The notes: generated by a model from the letters alone, not told the origin. 64,000 nucleotides of DNA from Nocardioides sambongensis (GCF_006494815.1 NZ_CP041091.1:4168501-4232500); one strand, 5' to 3'. Positions 53,182 through 63,632 are shown, counted from the stretch's first letter. Translations and numbers: made by a program.

Positions 53182-54528
53182 ATGACCGTCGACACCGCGA
53201 CCCTGCAGGCCCGCCTGACCGACCTGATGCCCGGCATCCGCCGCGACCTGGAGGACCTGGTCCGGATCCAGTCCGTGAGCGCCGACCCGGAGCGGTTGGG
53301 CGAGGTCGAGCGCAGTGCCGAGGCCACCCTGGCGCTCTTCCGCGCCGAGGGCGTCGACGCCCGGATCGTGCGGGCCTTCGACGGCGCTCCGCCGGCGGTG
53401 ATCGGGGAGAAGAAGGGTCCCGAGGGCGCACCGACGGTGCTCCTCTACGCGCACCACGACGTGCAGCCCGAGAACGACCCGGCCGACTGGGACAGCCCGC
53501 CGTGGGAGCCGACCGAGCGCGACGGCCGGCTCTACGCGCGCGGCGCTGCGGACGACAAGGCCGGCGTGATCACCCACCTGGCCGCGCTCCGCGCCTTCGG
53601 CGACGAGCTCCCGGTGACCGTCCGCCTGTTCATCGAGGGCGAGGAGGAGGTCGCGTCGGCGACCCTGCCGCAGCTCCTCGAGCAGTTTCAGGACGACCTG
53701 CGCTCGGACGTGATCGTGATCGCCGACTCGGGCAACTGGGACATCGGCGTGCCCGCCCTGACCACCAGCCTGCGCGGCATGATCCGGATGGACGTCGAGC
53801 TGCGCACGCTCACCCACGCGGTGCACTCCGGCATGTGGGGCGGGCTCCAGCCGGACGCGATCATGGCGATGATCCGCCTGCTCGACTCGTTGTGGACCCC
53901 CGAGGGCGGCTGCGCGATCGACGGCCTGGTCAGCGGCCCGGCCGCCGACGTGGACTACCCCGAGGAGCGGCTGCGGGCCGAGTCCGGCGCCATCGAGTCG
54001 CTGGAGTGGGTCGGCACCGGTTCGATCGTGGAGCGGCTGTGGACCCAGCCGGCGATCACCGTCACCGGGTTCGATGCGCCGAAGGTCGACGGTGCGTCCA
54101 ACACCCTGACCCCGAGCGCCCGCGCCAAGATCACCGTCCGGCTGGCGCCCGGCGACACCACCGAGAACGCGGTCGCGCGACTGACCGAGCACCTCGAGAG
54201 GCACACCCCGTGGGGCGCCCGGATCCGCACCACGCTGCTCGACACCGGCGAGCCGATCGCGATCGACGCCGCGGGTCCGGCGTACGACGCCGCGCGCGGT
54301 GCGTTCACCGAGGCCTGGGACGGCACCGCCCCGATCGACATGGGGGTCGGCGGCTCGATCCCGTTCATCGCCGAGTTCCTGGAGTCCTTCCCCGGCGCCT
54401 CGGTGCTGGTGACTGGCGTCGAGGACCCCGACACCCGCGCCCACGGCGCCAACGAGGGTCTGCACCTGGCCGAGTTCGAGCGGGTGCTGCTCGCCGAGGC
54501 GCTGTTGCTGCGCAACCTGGGCAGTTGA
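53182..54528 (+). CDS. M20-family metallopeptidase (dipeptidase-like)
   Basis: A 448-residue zinc peptidase. Metal ligands are the His in YAHHDVQP, the bridging Asp in ARGAADDKAG, the Glu pair in FIEGEEEVAS, the Asp in IADSGNWDI and the late His in GANEGLHLAEFERV. The dimerisation lid lies between about residues 190 and 320. It cleaves dipeptides or related amides. TAACGT ends seven bases before ATG 53182, suggesting leaderless initiation; a GTG at 53149 is an alternative start overlapping the previous gene. Confidence 0.92.
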   Translation: MTVDTATLQARLTDLMPGIRRDLEDLVRIQSVSADPERLGEVERSAEATLALFRAEGVDARIVRAFDGAPPAVIGEKKGPEGAPTVLLYAHHDVQPENDPADWDSPPWEPTERDGRLYARGAADDKAGVITHLAALRAFGDELPVTVRLFIEGEEEVASATLPQLLEQFQDDLRSDVIVIADSGNWDIGVPALTTSLRGMIRMDVELRTLTHAVHSGMWGGLQPDAIMAMIRLLDSLWTPEGGCAIDGLVSGPAADVDYPEERLRAESGAIESLEWVGTGSIVERLWTQPAITVTGFDAPKVDGASNTLTPSARAKITVRLAPGDTTENAVARLTEHLERHTPWGARIRTTLLDTGEPIAIDAAGPAYDAARGAFTEAWDGTAPIDMGVGGSIPFIAEFLESFPGASVLVTGVEDPDTRAHGANEGLHLAEFERVLLAEALLLRNLGS

Positions 54529-54552
54529 CCTCGGCCGTCGGACCGGAGCGAC

Positions 54553-56129
54553 TCAGGCGCCCGCCCGCCCTCCAGCTCGGCGACGACCTCCCGTGCCGCC
54601 GCCTCGGCGGCGGTGCGGGCCCGTGCCGGTCGGGCTGTTCTCGCGCTGGCGTGCACGGTGACCACGACGTTGCGGTAGCGCACGGTCACCGTGGCGCCGT
54701 CGTGGTCGGCGTCGACGTATGCCTCATCGCCGACCTCCGGCAGTTCCTCGGTGTCGGAGGAGAGGTAGGAGACCCGGTCGGCGGCGACCTGCTCGGCGGA
54801 CCGGTCGCCGTCGGGCGCGAGGGTGTCGGTCGTGATCCGCACCAGGTCCTCGCCACCCCACTGGCACGAACCGTCGATCGCCTGGTCCGGCGACAGACCC
54901 AGCTCGGTGAGCGTTCGATCGCTGACGGCCGTGCAGGCGTCGAAGGCAGCGGTGGGCCGCAGGTCGTCCTGGGTCCAAGCCACGGCGTCGTCGAACGCCG
55001 CCACGGACGGACCCTCGTCCGGTAGCCGATAGCCGCGCAGGCCGTCGCCCGCGACCGTGACCAGCGTGTCGCCGACCAGCGCGAGGGAGGAGCCGGTGAT
55101 GGCGCCCAGCGCCTCCCGGTCCTCAGCATCGCGGAGCCCGACCCGCTCCACCACCCGGTCCGTCGTCCCGAGCCAGTACGGCGCCACACTGGTCACGATC
55201 GCCGCCTCTTCCCGCACGCCGACCACCCGGGCCTGCAGCCCCAGCGGCGCAGCCAGCACCTCCTCGCCCGTGCCCGTGTCGTGGACGAACAGGTCGCCCC
55301 CGGGGTCGGAGACCAGCAGCCCGTCCACGACCGCGACGTAGGGGCCGGGACCACGGCCGGTGACGGTGCCGTCGGCGCCGACCCGCAGGTCCTCGGCGTA
55401 GTCCCGCTCGGAGATTGCGACCAGCGGGTCGGCGACCCTGACCCGGGCGCGGTAGGTGGTGCCGGCGTCGTACCGGGCCACCGGGTCGCCGGTGTCGAGC
55501 TCCTGCACCACGACCTGTTGCGCGGTGCCGAGCGGCGCGTCGACGCGGGCCAGGTGATCGCCGGCGACGGTGATCCGAACGTCGTCCTCGTCCCGGACCG
55601 ACAGCACCCGCCCGGTCCGGACATCCAGGCGCGCCACCACCTCGAACGTGCCGTCGACGACCCCGACGACGCGCTCACCCGCGCCGATCTCGTCGTACTC
55701 CGCGCTGGGGAAGGCGATCGGGTGCGACAGGACGCGTGCCCAGCGGACGTCACCGGCGACGAGGTCCACCGCGGCGACCTGGCGACAGCGTGGTGTGGAC
55801 GAGTCCTCGAGCAGAGCCACCGCCAGCACACCGTCGTCGTTGGGTCCCTCGGGCCACGCGCACGGCTCGGCGGGGAGCCGCAGGCTCCAGCGGGTCTCCC
55901 CGGTCGAGCCGTCCAGGGCCGCCAGGCGCCGTCCGGCGGCGACCACGAGATCCTCCCCGACCTGCCACGCGCGCTCCGCCTCCGGCACCGCGGTGGACGT
56001 CCAGGCCGGTTCCAGCGTGGCGAGCTCCGGGGGAGCGGTGTCGGGGTCCGCCTGACCGGTGCAGGCGGACAGCACGAGCGCGCTGCCGAGCAGACCGATG
56101 AGCAGGGCGGAGGCCGATGAGGAAGGCAC
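54553..56129 (-). CDS. PQQ-like beta-propeller lipoprotein, stop lost by apparent frameshift
   Basis: A lipoprotein of about 525 residues: the signal ends LVLSAC with lipobox Cys23. Repeating blades of WD/PQQ type follow (LVVAAGRRLAALDGSTGETR, VAAVDLVAGDVRWARVL, GTFEVVARLDVRTGRVLSV), then a C-terminal domain (FDACTAVSDRTLTELGL; GDEAYVDADHDGATVTVRY) that resembles DUF3558-like ends. The natural terminus EVVAELEGGR is followed by a G/C run; one base of slippage near 54560 would give a TGA at 54553. As written the frame continues antisense through the M20 gene to 53955, which is implausible. Confidence 0.78.
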
Positions 56130-56225
56130 GCCGCGATCCTGCCCGACGATCTTCCAGGGAAACGACGCCGCGGACGTGGGCCGTCTCGCACCGGCGCGGA
56201 ATCAGCGCCGCACCGCCCGCGCCGC

Positions 56226-56231
56226 TACGCT
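56226..56231 (+). promoter_or_regulatory. -10 box TACGCT of a leaderless purF promoter
   Basis: TACGCT ends 6 bases before GTG 56238 and there is no ribosome site. Confidence 0.55.
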
Positions 56232-56237
56232 GGACGT

Positions 56238-57698
56238 GTGTGCGGTGTGTTCGGAGTCTGGGCCCCTGGTGAGGACGTCGCCAAGCTGACCTACTTCGGG
56301 CTGTACGCGCTACAGCACCGCGGTCAGGAGTCGGCCGGCATCTCGGTCAGCAACGGCCGGCAGATCCTGGTCTACAAGGACATGGGGCTGGTCTCCCAGG
56401 TCTTCGACGAGAACACTCTCGAGTCGTTCGCCGGCCACCTCGCGGTCGGCCACTGCCGCTACTCCACCACCGGGTCGAGCACCTGGCAGAACGCCCAGCC
56501 GACCTTCCGGCCGACGGGCCACGGCTCGATCGCGCTCGGCCACAACGGCAACCTGGTCAACACCCACGAGCTCGCGCAGATGGTCGCCGACCTGCCCAGC
56601 GACGACGACGAGCTCGACATCCACGCACGCAACCTCGAGGCGTCCACCAACGACACCAGCCTGGTCACCGCGCTGCTCGCGCACCACCCGGACCTCTCCC
56701 TCGAGCAGCGCGCCCTCGAGGTGCTGCCGCACGTGCGTGGCGCCTTCTCCTTCGTCTGGATGAACGAGGAGACCCTCTACGCCGCCCGCGACCCCGAGGG
56801 CATCCGTCCACTGGTGCTCGGACGGCTCGAGCGGGGCTGGGTCGTGGCCAGCGAGGACGCCGCCCTGGCCACCATCGGCGCCAGCCTGGTCCGCGAGATC
56901 GAGCCGGGCGAGCTGATCGTGATCGACTCCGACGGCCTGCGCTCGCACAAGTTCGCCGAGCCGCAGCGCAAGGGCTGCGTCTTCGAGTACGTCTACCTGG
57001 CCCGCCCGGACGCCACCATCGCCCAGCGGCCGGTGCACGAGGCGCGGGTCGAGATGGGCCGCCAGCTGGCCCGCGAGTTCCCGGTCGAGGCCGACCTGGT
57101 GATCCCCGTCCCCGAGTCCGGTACGCCGGCCGCCTCCGGCTACGCGCTGGAGTCCGGCATCCCGTTCGGTCAGGGCTTCGTGAAGAACGCCTACGTCGGC
57201 CGCACCTTCATCCAGCCCAGCCAGACGCTGCGCCAGCTCGGCATCCGACTCAAGCTGAACGCACTCGAGCACATGATCCGCGGCCGGCGGATCGTCGTCG
57301 TCGACGACTCGATCGTGCGCGGCAACACCCAGCGCGCGCAGATCCGGATGCTCCGGGAGGCCGGCGCCGCCGAGGTGCACGTGCGGATCTCCTCGCCGCC
57401 GGTGAAATGGCCCTGCTTCTACGGCATCGACTTCGCCACCCGGGCCGAGCTGATCGCCAACGGCCTCGACGTCGACGAGATCGCGCACAGCGTCGGCGCC
57501 GACAGCCTCGGCTACATCTCGCTGGAGGGGATGATCGAGGCGACCGGCCAGCCGGCCGACGCGCTCTGCGCCGCCTGCTTCACCGGCGACTACCCGGTGC
57601 CGCTGCCGGACGAGAGCCTGCTGGGCAAGAACCTCCTCGAGTCGAGCCTCGCCTCGCGGGTGCGTGGCGACGCGCTGCCCGTCTACAACAACCCGTGA
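56238..57698 (+). CDS. purF: Amidophosphoribosyltransferase PurF
   Basis: A 486-residue enzyme making phosphoribosylamine, the first committed step of purine synthesis. The protein starts GTG-TGC, so the catalytic Cys follows the initiator directly (CGVFGVW), as in class II amidotransferases. YALQHRGQESAGI, GHNGNLVN, the PRPP loop VVVDDSIVRGNT and IPFGQGFVKNAYVGRTFI are all present. It overlaps the in-frame GTG of purM by GTGA. Leaderless promoter spacing. Confidence 0.97.
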   Translation: MCGVFGVWAPGEDVAKLTYFGLYALQHRGQESAGISVSNGRQILVYKDMGLVSQVFDENTLESFAGHLAVGHCRYSTTGSSTWQNAQPTFRPTGHGSIALGHNGNLVNTHELAQMVADLPSDDDELDIHARNLEASTNDTSLVTALLAHHPDLSLEQRALEVLPHVRGAFSFVWMNEETLYAARDPEGIRPLVLGRLERGWVVASEDAALATIGASLVREIEPGELIVIDSDGLRSHKFAEPQRKGCVFEYVYLARPDATIAQRPVHEARVEMGRQLAREFPVEADLVIPVPESGTPAASGYALESGIPFGQGFVKNAYVGRTFIQPSQTLRQLGIRLKLNALEHMIRGRRIVVVDDSIVRGNTQRAQIRMLREAGAAEVHVRISSPPVKWPCFYGIDFATRAELIANGLDVDEIAHSVGADSLGYISLEGMIEATGQPADALCAACFTGDYPVPLPDESLLGKNLLESSLASRVRGDALPVYNNP

Positions 57699-57724
57699 CC
57701 GACCCCCGCAGCCAGGAGCCGACC

Positions 57725-58801
57725 GTGGCCGACGCCCCTCAGACGCAGCCCGCCTACGCCCGCGCCGGCGTCGACATCGCCGCCGCCGATCGCGCAGTCG
57801 ACCTGATGAAGACCTGGGTGGAGAAGGCGCGTCGCCCGGAGATGGTCGGTGGGCTCGGCGGCTTCGCCGGACTCTTCGACGCCTCGGCGCTGACCCGCTA
57901 CAAGCGCCCGATGCTGGCCACCTCCACCGACGGTGCCGGCACCAAGGTCGCGGTCGCGCAGATGATGGACAAGCACGACACGATCGGTTTCGACCTGGTC
58001 GGCATGGTCGTCGACGACCTGGTCGTCTGCGGTGCCGAGCCGCTGTTCATGACCGACTACATCGCCACCGGGCGCGTCGTACCGGAGCGGATCGCGGCGA
58101 TCGTGAAGGGCATCGCCGAGGCCTGCGTCGAGGCCGGCTGCGCGCTGGTCGGCGGGGAGACCGCCGAGCACCCCGGCCTCCTCGGCGCGGACGAGTACGA
58201 CGTCGCCGGCGCGACCACCGGCGTGGTCGAGGCCGACGACCTGCTGGGTCCCGGCCGGGTCCGACCCGGCGACGTGGTGGTCGCGATGGCCGCCAGCGGC
58301 CTGCACTCCAACGGCTACTCGCTGGCCCGCCACGTCTTCTTCACCGAGGCCGGCTGGACCGTCGACCGGCACGTGGACGACTTCGGCCGGACCCTGGGTG
58401 AGGAGCTGCTCGAGCCGACCCGGATCTACACCAAGGCCGGCCTGGCGATCGCCCGCGAGACCGAGACCCGGGCGATGGCACACATCACCGGCGGCGGGCT
58501 CGCCGCCAACCTGGCCCGGGTGATGCCGGTCGAGCTGAAGGCGACCCTGGACCGCTCCACCTGGACCCCTGCCCCGATCTTCGACGTGGTCCGCCAGGTC
58601 GGCAAGGTCTCCCAGCCCGACCTCGAGGCCACCCTGAACTGTGGCGTCGGGATGACCGCGATCGTCGCGCCCTCCGACGTGGACGCGGTGCTCACCCGGC
58701 TGGACGCCTTCGGTGTCGAGTCGTGGGTGATCGGCGACGTGCGGACCGACCCGGAGCAGGCCGGCACCGTGGAGATGGTGGGCCAGCACCCCGGCTGGTG
58801 A
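57725..58801 (+). CDS. purM: Phosphoribosylformylglycinamidine cyclo-ligase PurM
   Basis: AIR synthetase of about 358 residues. Landmarks: YARAGVDIAAADRAVDLMK, VGGLGGFAGLFD, LATSTDGAGTKVAVA, DLVVCGAEPLFMTDYI, ALVGGETAEHPG and MAHITGGGLAANLARVMP. GTG 57725 has AGGAG six bases before it; a GTG at 57695 overlapping the purF stop is in frame and would add ten residues. Acts two steps after PurF on the product of PurL. Confidence 0.96.
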   Translation: MADAPQTQPAYARAGVDIAAADRAVDLMKTWVEKARRPEMVGGLGGFAGLFDASALTRYKRPMLATSTDGAGTKVAVAQMMDKHDTIGFDLVGMVVDDLVVCGAEPLFMTDYIATGRVVPERIAAIVKGIAEACVEAGCALVGGETAEHPGLLGADEYDVAGATTGVVEADDLLGPGRVRPGDVVVAMAASGLHSNGYSLARHVFFTEAGWTVDRHVDDFGRTLGEELLEPTRIYTKAGLAIARETETRAMAHITGGGLAANLARVMPVELKATLDRSTWTPAPIFDVVRQVGKVSQPDLEATLNCGVGMTAIVAPSDVDAVLTRLDAFGVESWVIGDVRTDPEQAGTVEMVGQHPGW

Positions 58802-58958
58802 CCGCTTCACCGAGGGTCGTGTCACAACACGTCCGCCACGGGTGACCCTGACGTGCGGGAACACCCATCCAACAGGTAGCGTTGCCCCTACGAGACTCTG
58901 AATCAGCAGTCCGGGGCCCCAGGGGTACCCGGCCAAGTGTGCGAGGGGGCTGGACCCT

Positions 58959-59141
58959 ATGGGCCGCGGCCGAGCGAAAGCCAAGCAGACGAAGGTCGCA
59001 CGCGACCTGAAGTATCGCTCTCACGAGACAGACTTCGATGCACTCGCTCGCGAGTTGCACGGAGACTCGGGTGAGTCGACCGAGCAGGTCGTCGACGAGG
59101 TCGATGACGAATGGTCGGATTACGCCGACCGTCGCGACTGA
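58959..59141 (+). CDS. DUF3073 protein
   Basis: A 60-residue protein with the DUF3073 start MGRGRAKAKQTKVARDLKY followed by an acidic tail (DEVDDEWSDYADRRD). The family is confined to actinobacteria and regularly sits just after purM; its function is unknown. The basic head and acidic tail suggest nucleic-acid or ribosome association. Confidence 0.9.
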   Translation: MGRGRAKAKQTKVARDLKYRSHETDFDALARELHGDSGESTEQVVDEVDDEWSDYADRRD

Positions 59142-59259
59142 CCGTTGTTCGACGCGTCAGTACTGACGCGCTGAACTGAACGCCGGTGTCACCGGCGCTG
59201 CGGATGTCTCCCGCAGTACCGGCGACCCCGGCGGTCGTGCTGCCCGCTGACCCGCGCGG

Positions 59260-60417
59260 TCAGCCGAGCCAGATGCCGCGGAGGCGACCCACGTCGCGGA
59301 TCCGCTGCTCGGCGAGCCGGTCCGCAGCCACCGCGGACGGCACGTCGTCGCTCGCCGCTCGTTCCAGGACGGCGCGCGTGGTGTCGTAGATGCCGGCCGT
59401 GCGGGCCCGCGCGCGCTCGAAGTCGAATCCGTGCGCGCCCTCGCGCTCGTCGTCGACCTGGATCAGGCCGCCGGCGTTGACCACGAAGTCGGGGGCGTAG
59501 ACGATGCCCGCCTCCTCGACCAGCTTGTCGACCCCGTCGTGGGCGAGCTGGTTGTTGGCCGCGCCGCAGACGACGCGGGCGCTGAGCGTGGCGACCACCT
59601 CGTCGGTGAGCGCGCCGCCGAGCGCGCACGGCGCGTAGACGTCGAGCTCGGTGGCGACCAGCTCGTCGGTGGAGCCGACCACGCGCACCCGCGGGTACTC
59701 CTCGCGCACCCGGTCCAGCGCGCCCTGGGCGACGTCGGTGACCACCACCTCGGCGCCGGCCTGGGTCAGGTGGCCGACCAGGTGCCGTCCGACCTTCCCG
59801 ACCCCGGCCACTCCCACCGTGCGGCCGTCCAGCACGGCGGCGGGGTCGGCGTCACCCCACGCGTGCTCGGCGGCGGCGCGCATCCCGCAGAAGACGCCGT
59901 ACGCCGTCAGCACCGAGCTGTCGCCCGCACCGCCGACGGCCGCCGTGCGACCGGTGACGTAGCCGGTCTCGCGGCCGATGAGATCCATGTCCGGGCTGTA
60001 GGTGCCCACGTCGCAGGCGGTGTAGTAGCGCCCCGCGAGTGACTCGACGAACCGGCCGTAGGCGCGCAGCAGTGCCTCGGACTTGTCCGCGGTGGGGTCG
60101 CCGATGATGACGGCCTTGCCGCCGCCGAGGTCGAGGCCGGCCACCGCCGCCTTGTAGGTCATCCCGCGGGAGAGCGCGAGCACGTCGCGCAGCGCGTCCG
60201 CGGTGGAGGCGTAGGGGTAGAAGCGGGTGCCGCCGAGGGCCGGCCCCAGCGCCGTGGAGTGGACCGCGATGATCGCGCGCAGGCCGCTGGCGGGGTCCTG
60301 GGCGAAGACCACCTGCTCGTGCTCGACACCGTGGTCGAAGACGTCGGTGGAGTCGGCGGGCGAGGGGCGTGCGGACGCCGGAGTGGAGGCGCTGCGGGAC
60401 GGTTGGCTCACTGACAT
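59260..60417 (-). CDS. Branched-chain amino acid (leucine/valine) dehydrogenase
   Basis: A 385-residue Glu/Leu/Phe/Val dehydrogenase. Substrate-domain motifs: [34 protein letters not shown] with the catalytic Lys, and [15 protein letters not shown]. The NAD domain has [17 protein letters not shown] and CGAANNQLA, then [13 protein letters not shown]. It reversibly deaminates branched-chain amino acids. The N-terminal 20 residues are a Ser/Pro/Ala-rich extension. ATG 60417 was chosen. Confidence 0.93.
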   Translation of the reverse strand: MSVSQPSRSASTPASARPSPADSTDVFDHGVEHEQVVFAQDPASGLRAIIAVHSTALGPALGGTRFYPYASTADALRDVLALSRGMTYKAAVAGLDLGGGKAVIIGDPTADKSEALLRAYGRFVESLAGRYYTACDVGTYSPDMDLIGRETGYVTGRTAAVGGAGDSSVLTAYGVFCGMRAAAEHAWGDADPAAVLDGRTVGVAGVGKVGRHLVGHLTQAGAEVVVTDVAQGALDRVREEYPRVRVVGSTDELVATELDVYAPCALGGALTDEVVATLSARVVCGAANNQLAHDGVDKLVEEAGIVYAPDFVVNAGGLIQVDDEREGAHGFDFERARARTAGIYDTTRAVLERAASDDVPSAVAADRLAEQRIRDVGRLRGIWLG

Positions 60418-60542
60418 GGTGATGTCGCTTTCTTCGGGCCACGGGGGTGGTGTGGCGGGTGACGAACGGTCCGCGGGGGTGATGCGGACCACGTACGGCT
60501 CCACTCTAGGACGATGCCACCCCGACGGTCGCACTCCCGCCC

Positions 60543-60977
60543 GTGGGTCTGCGCGCCACGCACACCGTGGACACGATGTTGGTGCCGACGCTGCTGCAGC
60601 GCACCGCGCTGGAGGTGGTGGACGGGCCGGGGTGGCCACGCGCGTTGCGGGAGCTGAGGGTGGCCCTGGCCCGGCGACGCCAGGCCCTGGTGGAGGCGCT
60701 GCGCGAGCACGTCCCCGACGCCGTCGCCCGCGCCGGCATCGCCCATGGCGGCTACCACGCCTGGTTGCCGCTGCCGCCGGGCGTCGCCGAGGAGGCCGCC
60801 GTCGCCGCGGCCCTGCGCCGCGGGGTCGCGGTCACTCCCGGCCGCAACTACCAGGCCTCGGGAGGCACCGCGCACCTGCGGCTGAGCTATGTCGCCGCAG
60901 CGTCGGAGGCCGACCTCGCCACCGGGGTACGGCGCCTCGCCGGCGCCCTGACCGAGCTCACCGGTCAGGTGGGCTGA
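60543..60977 (+). pseudogene. C-terminal remnant of a class I aminotransferase-like (MocR-type) gene
   Basis: About 144 residues with the end of the fold-type I PLP domain: [20 protein letters not shown], the substrate-carboxylate region [36 protein letters not shown] and a closing SYVAAASEADLATGVRRLA. The PLP lysine and the N-terminal winged-helix domain are absent and are not found upstream, where the dehydrogenase promoter region lies. It is therefore a truncated relic, though a GTG frame remains open. Confidence 0.7.
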
Positions 60978-61175
60978 CCGGCTCGGTGGGCTGGTCGGCG
61001 GCGTCAGCGGTTCGGCGCCGTCGTACCGCCGCCGGTGCGGAGGTGAGGGGGGCGCCCGCGACACGTGTGGGGTGGTATCGCGGGCGCCGAGGGTCCACGG
61101 GCGTCTCGGGTCGCCGGCGCAGACGACGACGATGATGCCGGTTCGGCGCCCGACCCGCGGCAGAACGCCCTTTCT

Positions 61176-63293
61176 TTAACTTGCGTCACGCACGACCCGG
61201 CGCGGCCACCAGAACCGCTCGCCGAGGACGAACGCCAGCGCGGGCACCAGGACGGTCCGCACCACCAGGGTGTCCAGGAGGACTCCGATGCAGACGATCA
61301 CACCGAGCTGGGCGAGCACCACCAGCGGCAGCACGCCGAGCACCAGGAACACCGCGGCGAGCAGCACCCCGGCGCTGGTGATCACGCCACCGGTCGCCGA
61401 GAGCGCTCGCAGCATCGCGGTGCGCGGGTCGTGGTCGCGCAGCTCCTCCCCGGCGCGGGTGAGCAGGAAGATGTTGTAGTCGACGCCGAGCGCGACCAGG
61501 AAGAGGAACGACAGCAGTGGTGCGCCCGAGTCGAGCGCGCCGAAGTCGAAGACGGAGGTGAAGATCCACCACGACGCGCCGAGGCTGGCGGCGTAGGTCG
61601 CGACCACCGTGGCCACCAGGAGGATCGGCGCCACCACGGAGCGCAGCAGGCCGCCGAGCGCGAGGAGCACCAGCAGCAGGATCAGCGGGAAGATCACCAA
61701 CCGGTCCCGGGCGGCGGCCTCCGCCTCGTCGATCGCCTCGGCCTCCTGGCCGGTCACGTGGGCGTCGTCGAGGTCGGCGACGGCGTCGCGGACGTTCTCG
61801 ATCGCGTCGGCGGCCTGGTCCGTGCCCGGTGCGGCGTCGAGCACGAGGGAGACCTCGCTGACGCCGCTGCCCTCGGCCGAGGGCCGGGCGGAGGCGACCC
61901 CGTCGACCCCCTGCACGGCGCCGATCACCTCGTCGGTGGTGGCGCGTGCCACCACCTGGGTCGGCGACGCCGTGCCGGCCGGGAAGGAGTCATCGATCCG
62001 GGCGGCGGCGGTGATCGCCTCGGGCTCGTCGAGGAACTGGTCCTCGATGTCGAGGCCGGTGTCGATCCTGAGGACGTTGCTGGCCAGCGCCAGCAGCACC
62101 ACCGTGGTGCCGATGACGAAGAGTGCCGGTCGTCCCGCCACCCGGACGCCGAGCCGGTGCCACAGGGTGCGCTCGAGGCGGGCGTCGGCGGCCGACGTCG
62201 TCCCGTCCTGCTCCTGCTCCGGCGCGCTGTCGACGTGCGGGACCCGCGGCCAGAAGACCCAACGGCCGAAGAGCACGAGTGCCGCGGGCAGCGCCACCAG
62301 GGCGAAGAAGGCGGCGATCACGATGCCGACCGCGCACGCCACGCCCAGTCCGCGGGTGGTCGGGGTGAGGCTGAGCGCGAGCGTGAGCACGCCGACCACG
62401 ACCGTCACACTGCTGGACAGCACCGCCTCCGCGGTCCGGCGCAGCGCCCGTGCCATCGCCGCGTGGCGTGAGGGCGTCCGGGCGAGCTCGTCGCGGTAGC
62501 GCGAGATCAGCAGCAGGGCGTAGTCGGTCCCGGCGCCGAACACGAGGACCGAGAGGATGCCGACCGTCGACTCGTCCCAGGCCAGGTCGAGGGCGGCCAG
62601 GGTCTGGGTGGCCGCGACCGCGGCGAAGCGGTCGGCCACCCCGACCACCAGCAGCGGCACGATCCACAGCACCGGCGAGCGGTAGGTGATCACGAGCAGC
62701 AGGGCCACCACCGTCGCGGTCGCTCCGAGCAACCGGAGGTCGGCGCCGGAGAACACCTCGGCCAGGTCGGCCTGGACCGCAGCGGGGCCGGTCACGGACG
62801 CCTCGATCCCGGAGGGCACGGCATCGTCGACCGTGTCGCGCAGCTCGGTGACCTGGTCGGCGACCTCCGTCGCGGTGCCGCCGTCCACGGGGACCACGGC
62901 CAGCGCCGCGGTGCCGTCCTCGGCGACCAGCAGCCGCGACGGGGGTCCGCCCTGCCCGCCGCCCTGCTCACCGCCCGCGCCGACCGGCACCGCGCCGAGG
63001 TCCGCGGCGGTCTGCTCGAGCGCGCGCTGCTGGTCGGCGATGCCGGACTCGCCGTCGGCGGTCTCGAACACCACGACCGCGGTGGAGGCATCGGCGTCGG
63101 GCAGCTCCTCGCGCAGCTCCACGCCGAGGGTGCTGTCGAGTCCGCGAGGCAGCGAGTCGGTGGGCCCGGGGTCGCGCTCGGCCTCGCCGAGGGTCCCCAT
63201 CAGCACCCCGGCGACGAGGAGCGGCACCAGTGCGACGAGCCACGCCCAGCGGCGGGAGGCGATCACCTTCTCTGCGAGCATGGGGCTGAGCAT
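61176..63293 (-). CDS. MMPL/RND-family membrane exporter
   Basis: A 705-residue transporter with two halves, each with a large periplasmic-side loop between the first and second membrane helices. The GAGTDYALLLISRYRDEL motif in half one and VALGVDYNIFLLTRAGEEL in half two carry the proton-relay Asp-Tyr pairs of MMPL proteins. N-terminal MLAEKVIASRRWAWLVALVPLLV is the first helix. It exports lipids or small molecules using the proton gradient. Three bases separate it from the sigma-like gene, so they form an operon. Confidence 0.92.
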   Translation of the reverse strand: MLSPMLAEKVIASRRWAWLVALVPLLVAGVLMGTLGEAERDPGPTDSLPRGLDSTLGVELREELPDADASTAVVVFETADGESGIADQQRALEQTAADLGAVPVGAGGEQGGGQGGPPSRLLVAEDGTAALAVVPVDGGTATEVADQVTELRDTVDDAVPSGIEASVTGPAAVQADLAEVFSGADLRLLGATATVVALLLVITYRSPVLWIVPLLVVGVADRFAAVAATQTLAALDLAWDESTVGILSVLVFGAGTDYALLLISRYRDELARTPSRHAAMARALRRTAEAVLSSSVTVVVGVLTLALSLTPTTRGLGVACAVGIVIAAFFALVALPAALVLFGRWVFWPRVPHVDSAPEQEQDGTTSAADARLERTLWHRLGVRVAGRPALFVIGTTVVLLALASNVLRIDTGLDIEDQFLDEPEAITAAARIDDSFPAGTASPTQVVARATTDEVIGAVQGVDGVASARPSAEGSGVSEVSLVLDAAPGTDQAADAIENVRDAVADLDDAHVTGQEAEAIDEAEAAARDRLVIFPLILLLVLLALGGLLRSVVAPILLVATVVATYAASLGASWWIFTSVFDFGALDSGAPLLSFLFLVALGVDYNIFLLTRAGEELRDHDPRTAMLRALSATGGVITSAGVLLAAVFLVLGVLPLVVLAQLGVIVCIGVLLDTLVVRTVLVPALAFVLGERFWWPRRVVRDAS

Positions 63294-63296
63294 GCC

Positions 63297-63632
63297 TCAG
63301 GCAGCGTCGACGGTGGTCGGCCGGGCTGTCTCCTGCACGACACGCAGCAGCCACGGCAGTGGCCGCAGCCGGGTGGCGTGCCCGCCGAGCTCCTCGGTCG
63401 CCCGGGCCCAGGCGGCGCGATAGCTCGCGAGCAGCAGGTCGCGCGCGGCCTGCTCGCCGCCACTGAGCGCGAGGGCGAGTCGCCACGCGGCGGGTGCGGT
63501 GGCGTCGTACGCGCGGGCAGCGGCGGCGCCATCGCCGCCGCCCGCGCGGAGCAGGAGGCCCCGCAGCACCGTGTCCGGATCGGACTCCTCGGCGGCTCGG
63601 GGGAGGGCCGCTGCGGGTGGGGCGGTGGTCAC
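63297..63632 (-). CDS. Sigma-factor-region-2-like small protein
   Basis: A 111-residue protein with one helical domain resembling ECF region 2 (GGDGAAAARAYDATAPAAWRLALAL, QAARDLLLASYRAAWARATEELG) but without region 4. It may be a degenerate sigma or a regulatory partner. GTG 63632 has AGGAGGTCCC immediately upstream, a very strong ribosome site. It precedes the MMPL exporter by three bases and is divergent from a MerR regulator. Confidence 0.6.
   Translation of the reverse strand: MTTAPPAAALPRAAEESDPDTVLRGLLLRAGGGDGAAAARAYDATAPAAWRLALALSGGEQAARDLLLASYRAAWARATEELGGHATRLRPLPWLLRVVQETARPTTVDAA

Noticed and set aside
53955..54552. C-terminal extension of the beta-propeller lipoprotein antisense to the M20 gene
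   Set aside because: Composition turns low-complexity (Ser/Ala/Arg) exactly where the sense gene begins, and a one-base slip gives a natural stop.
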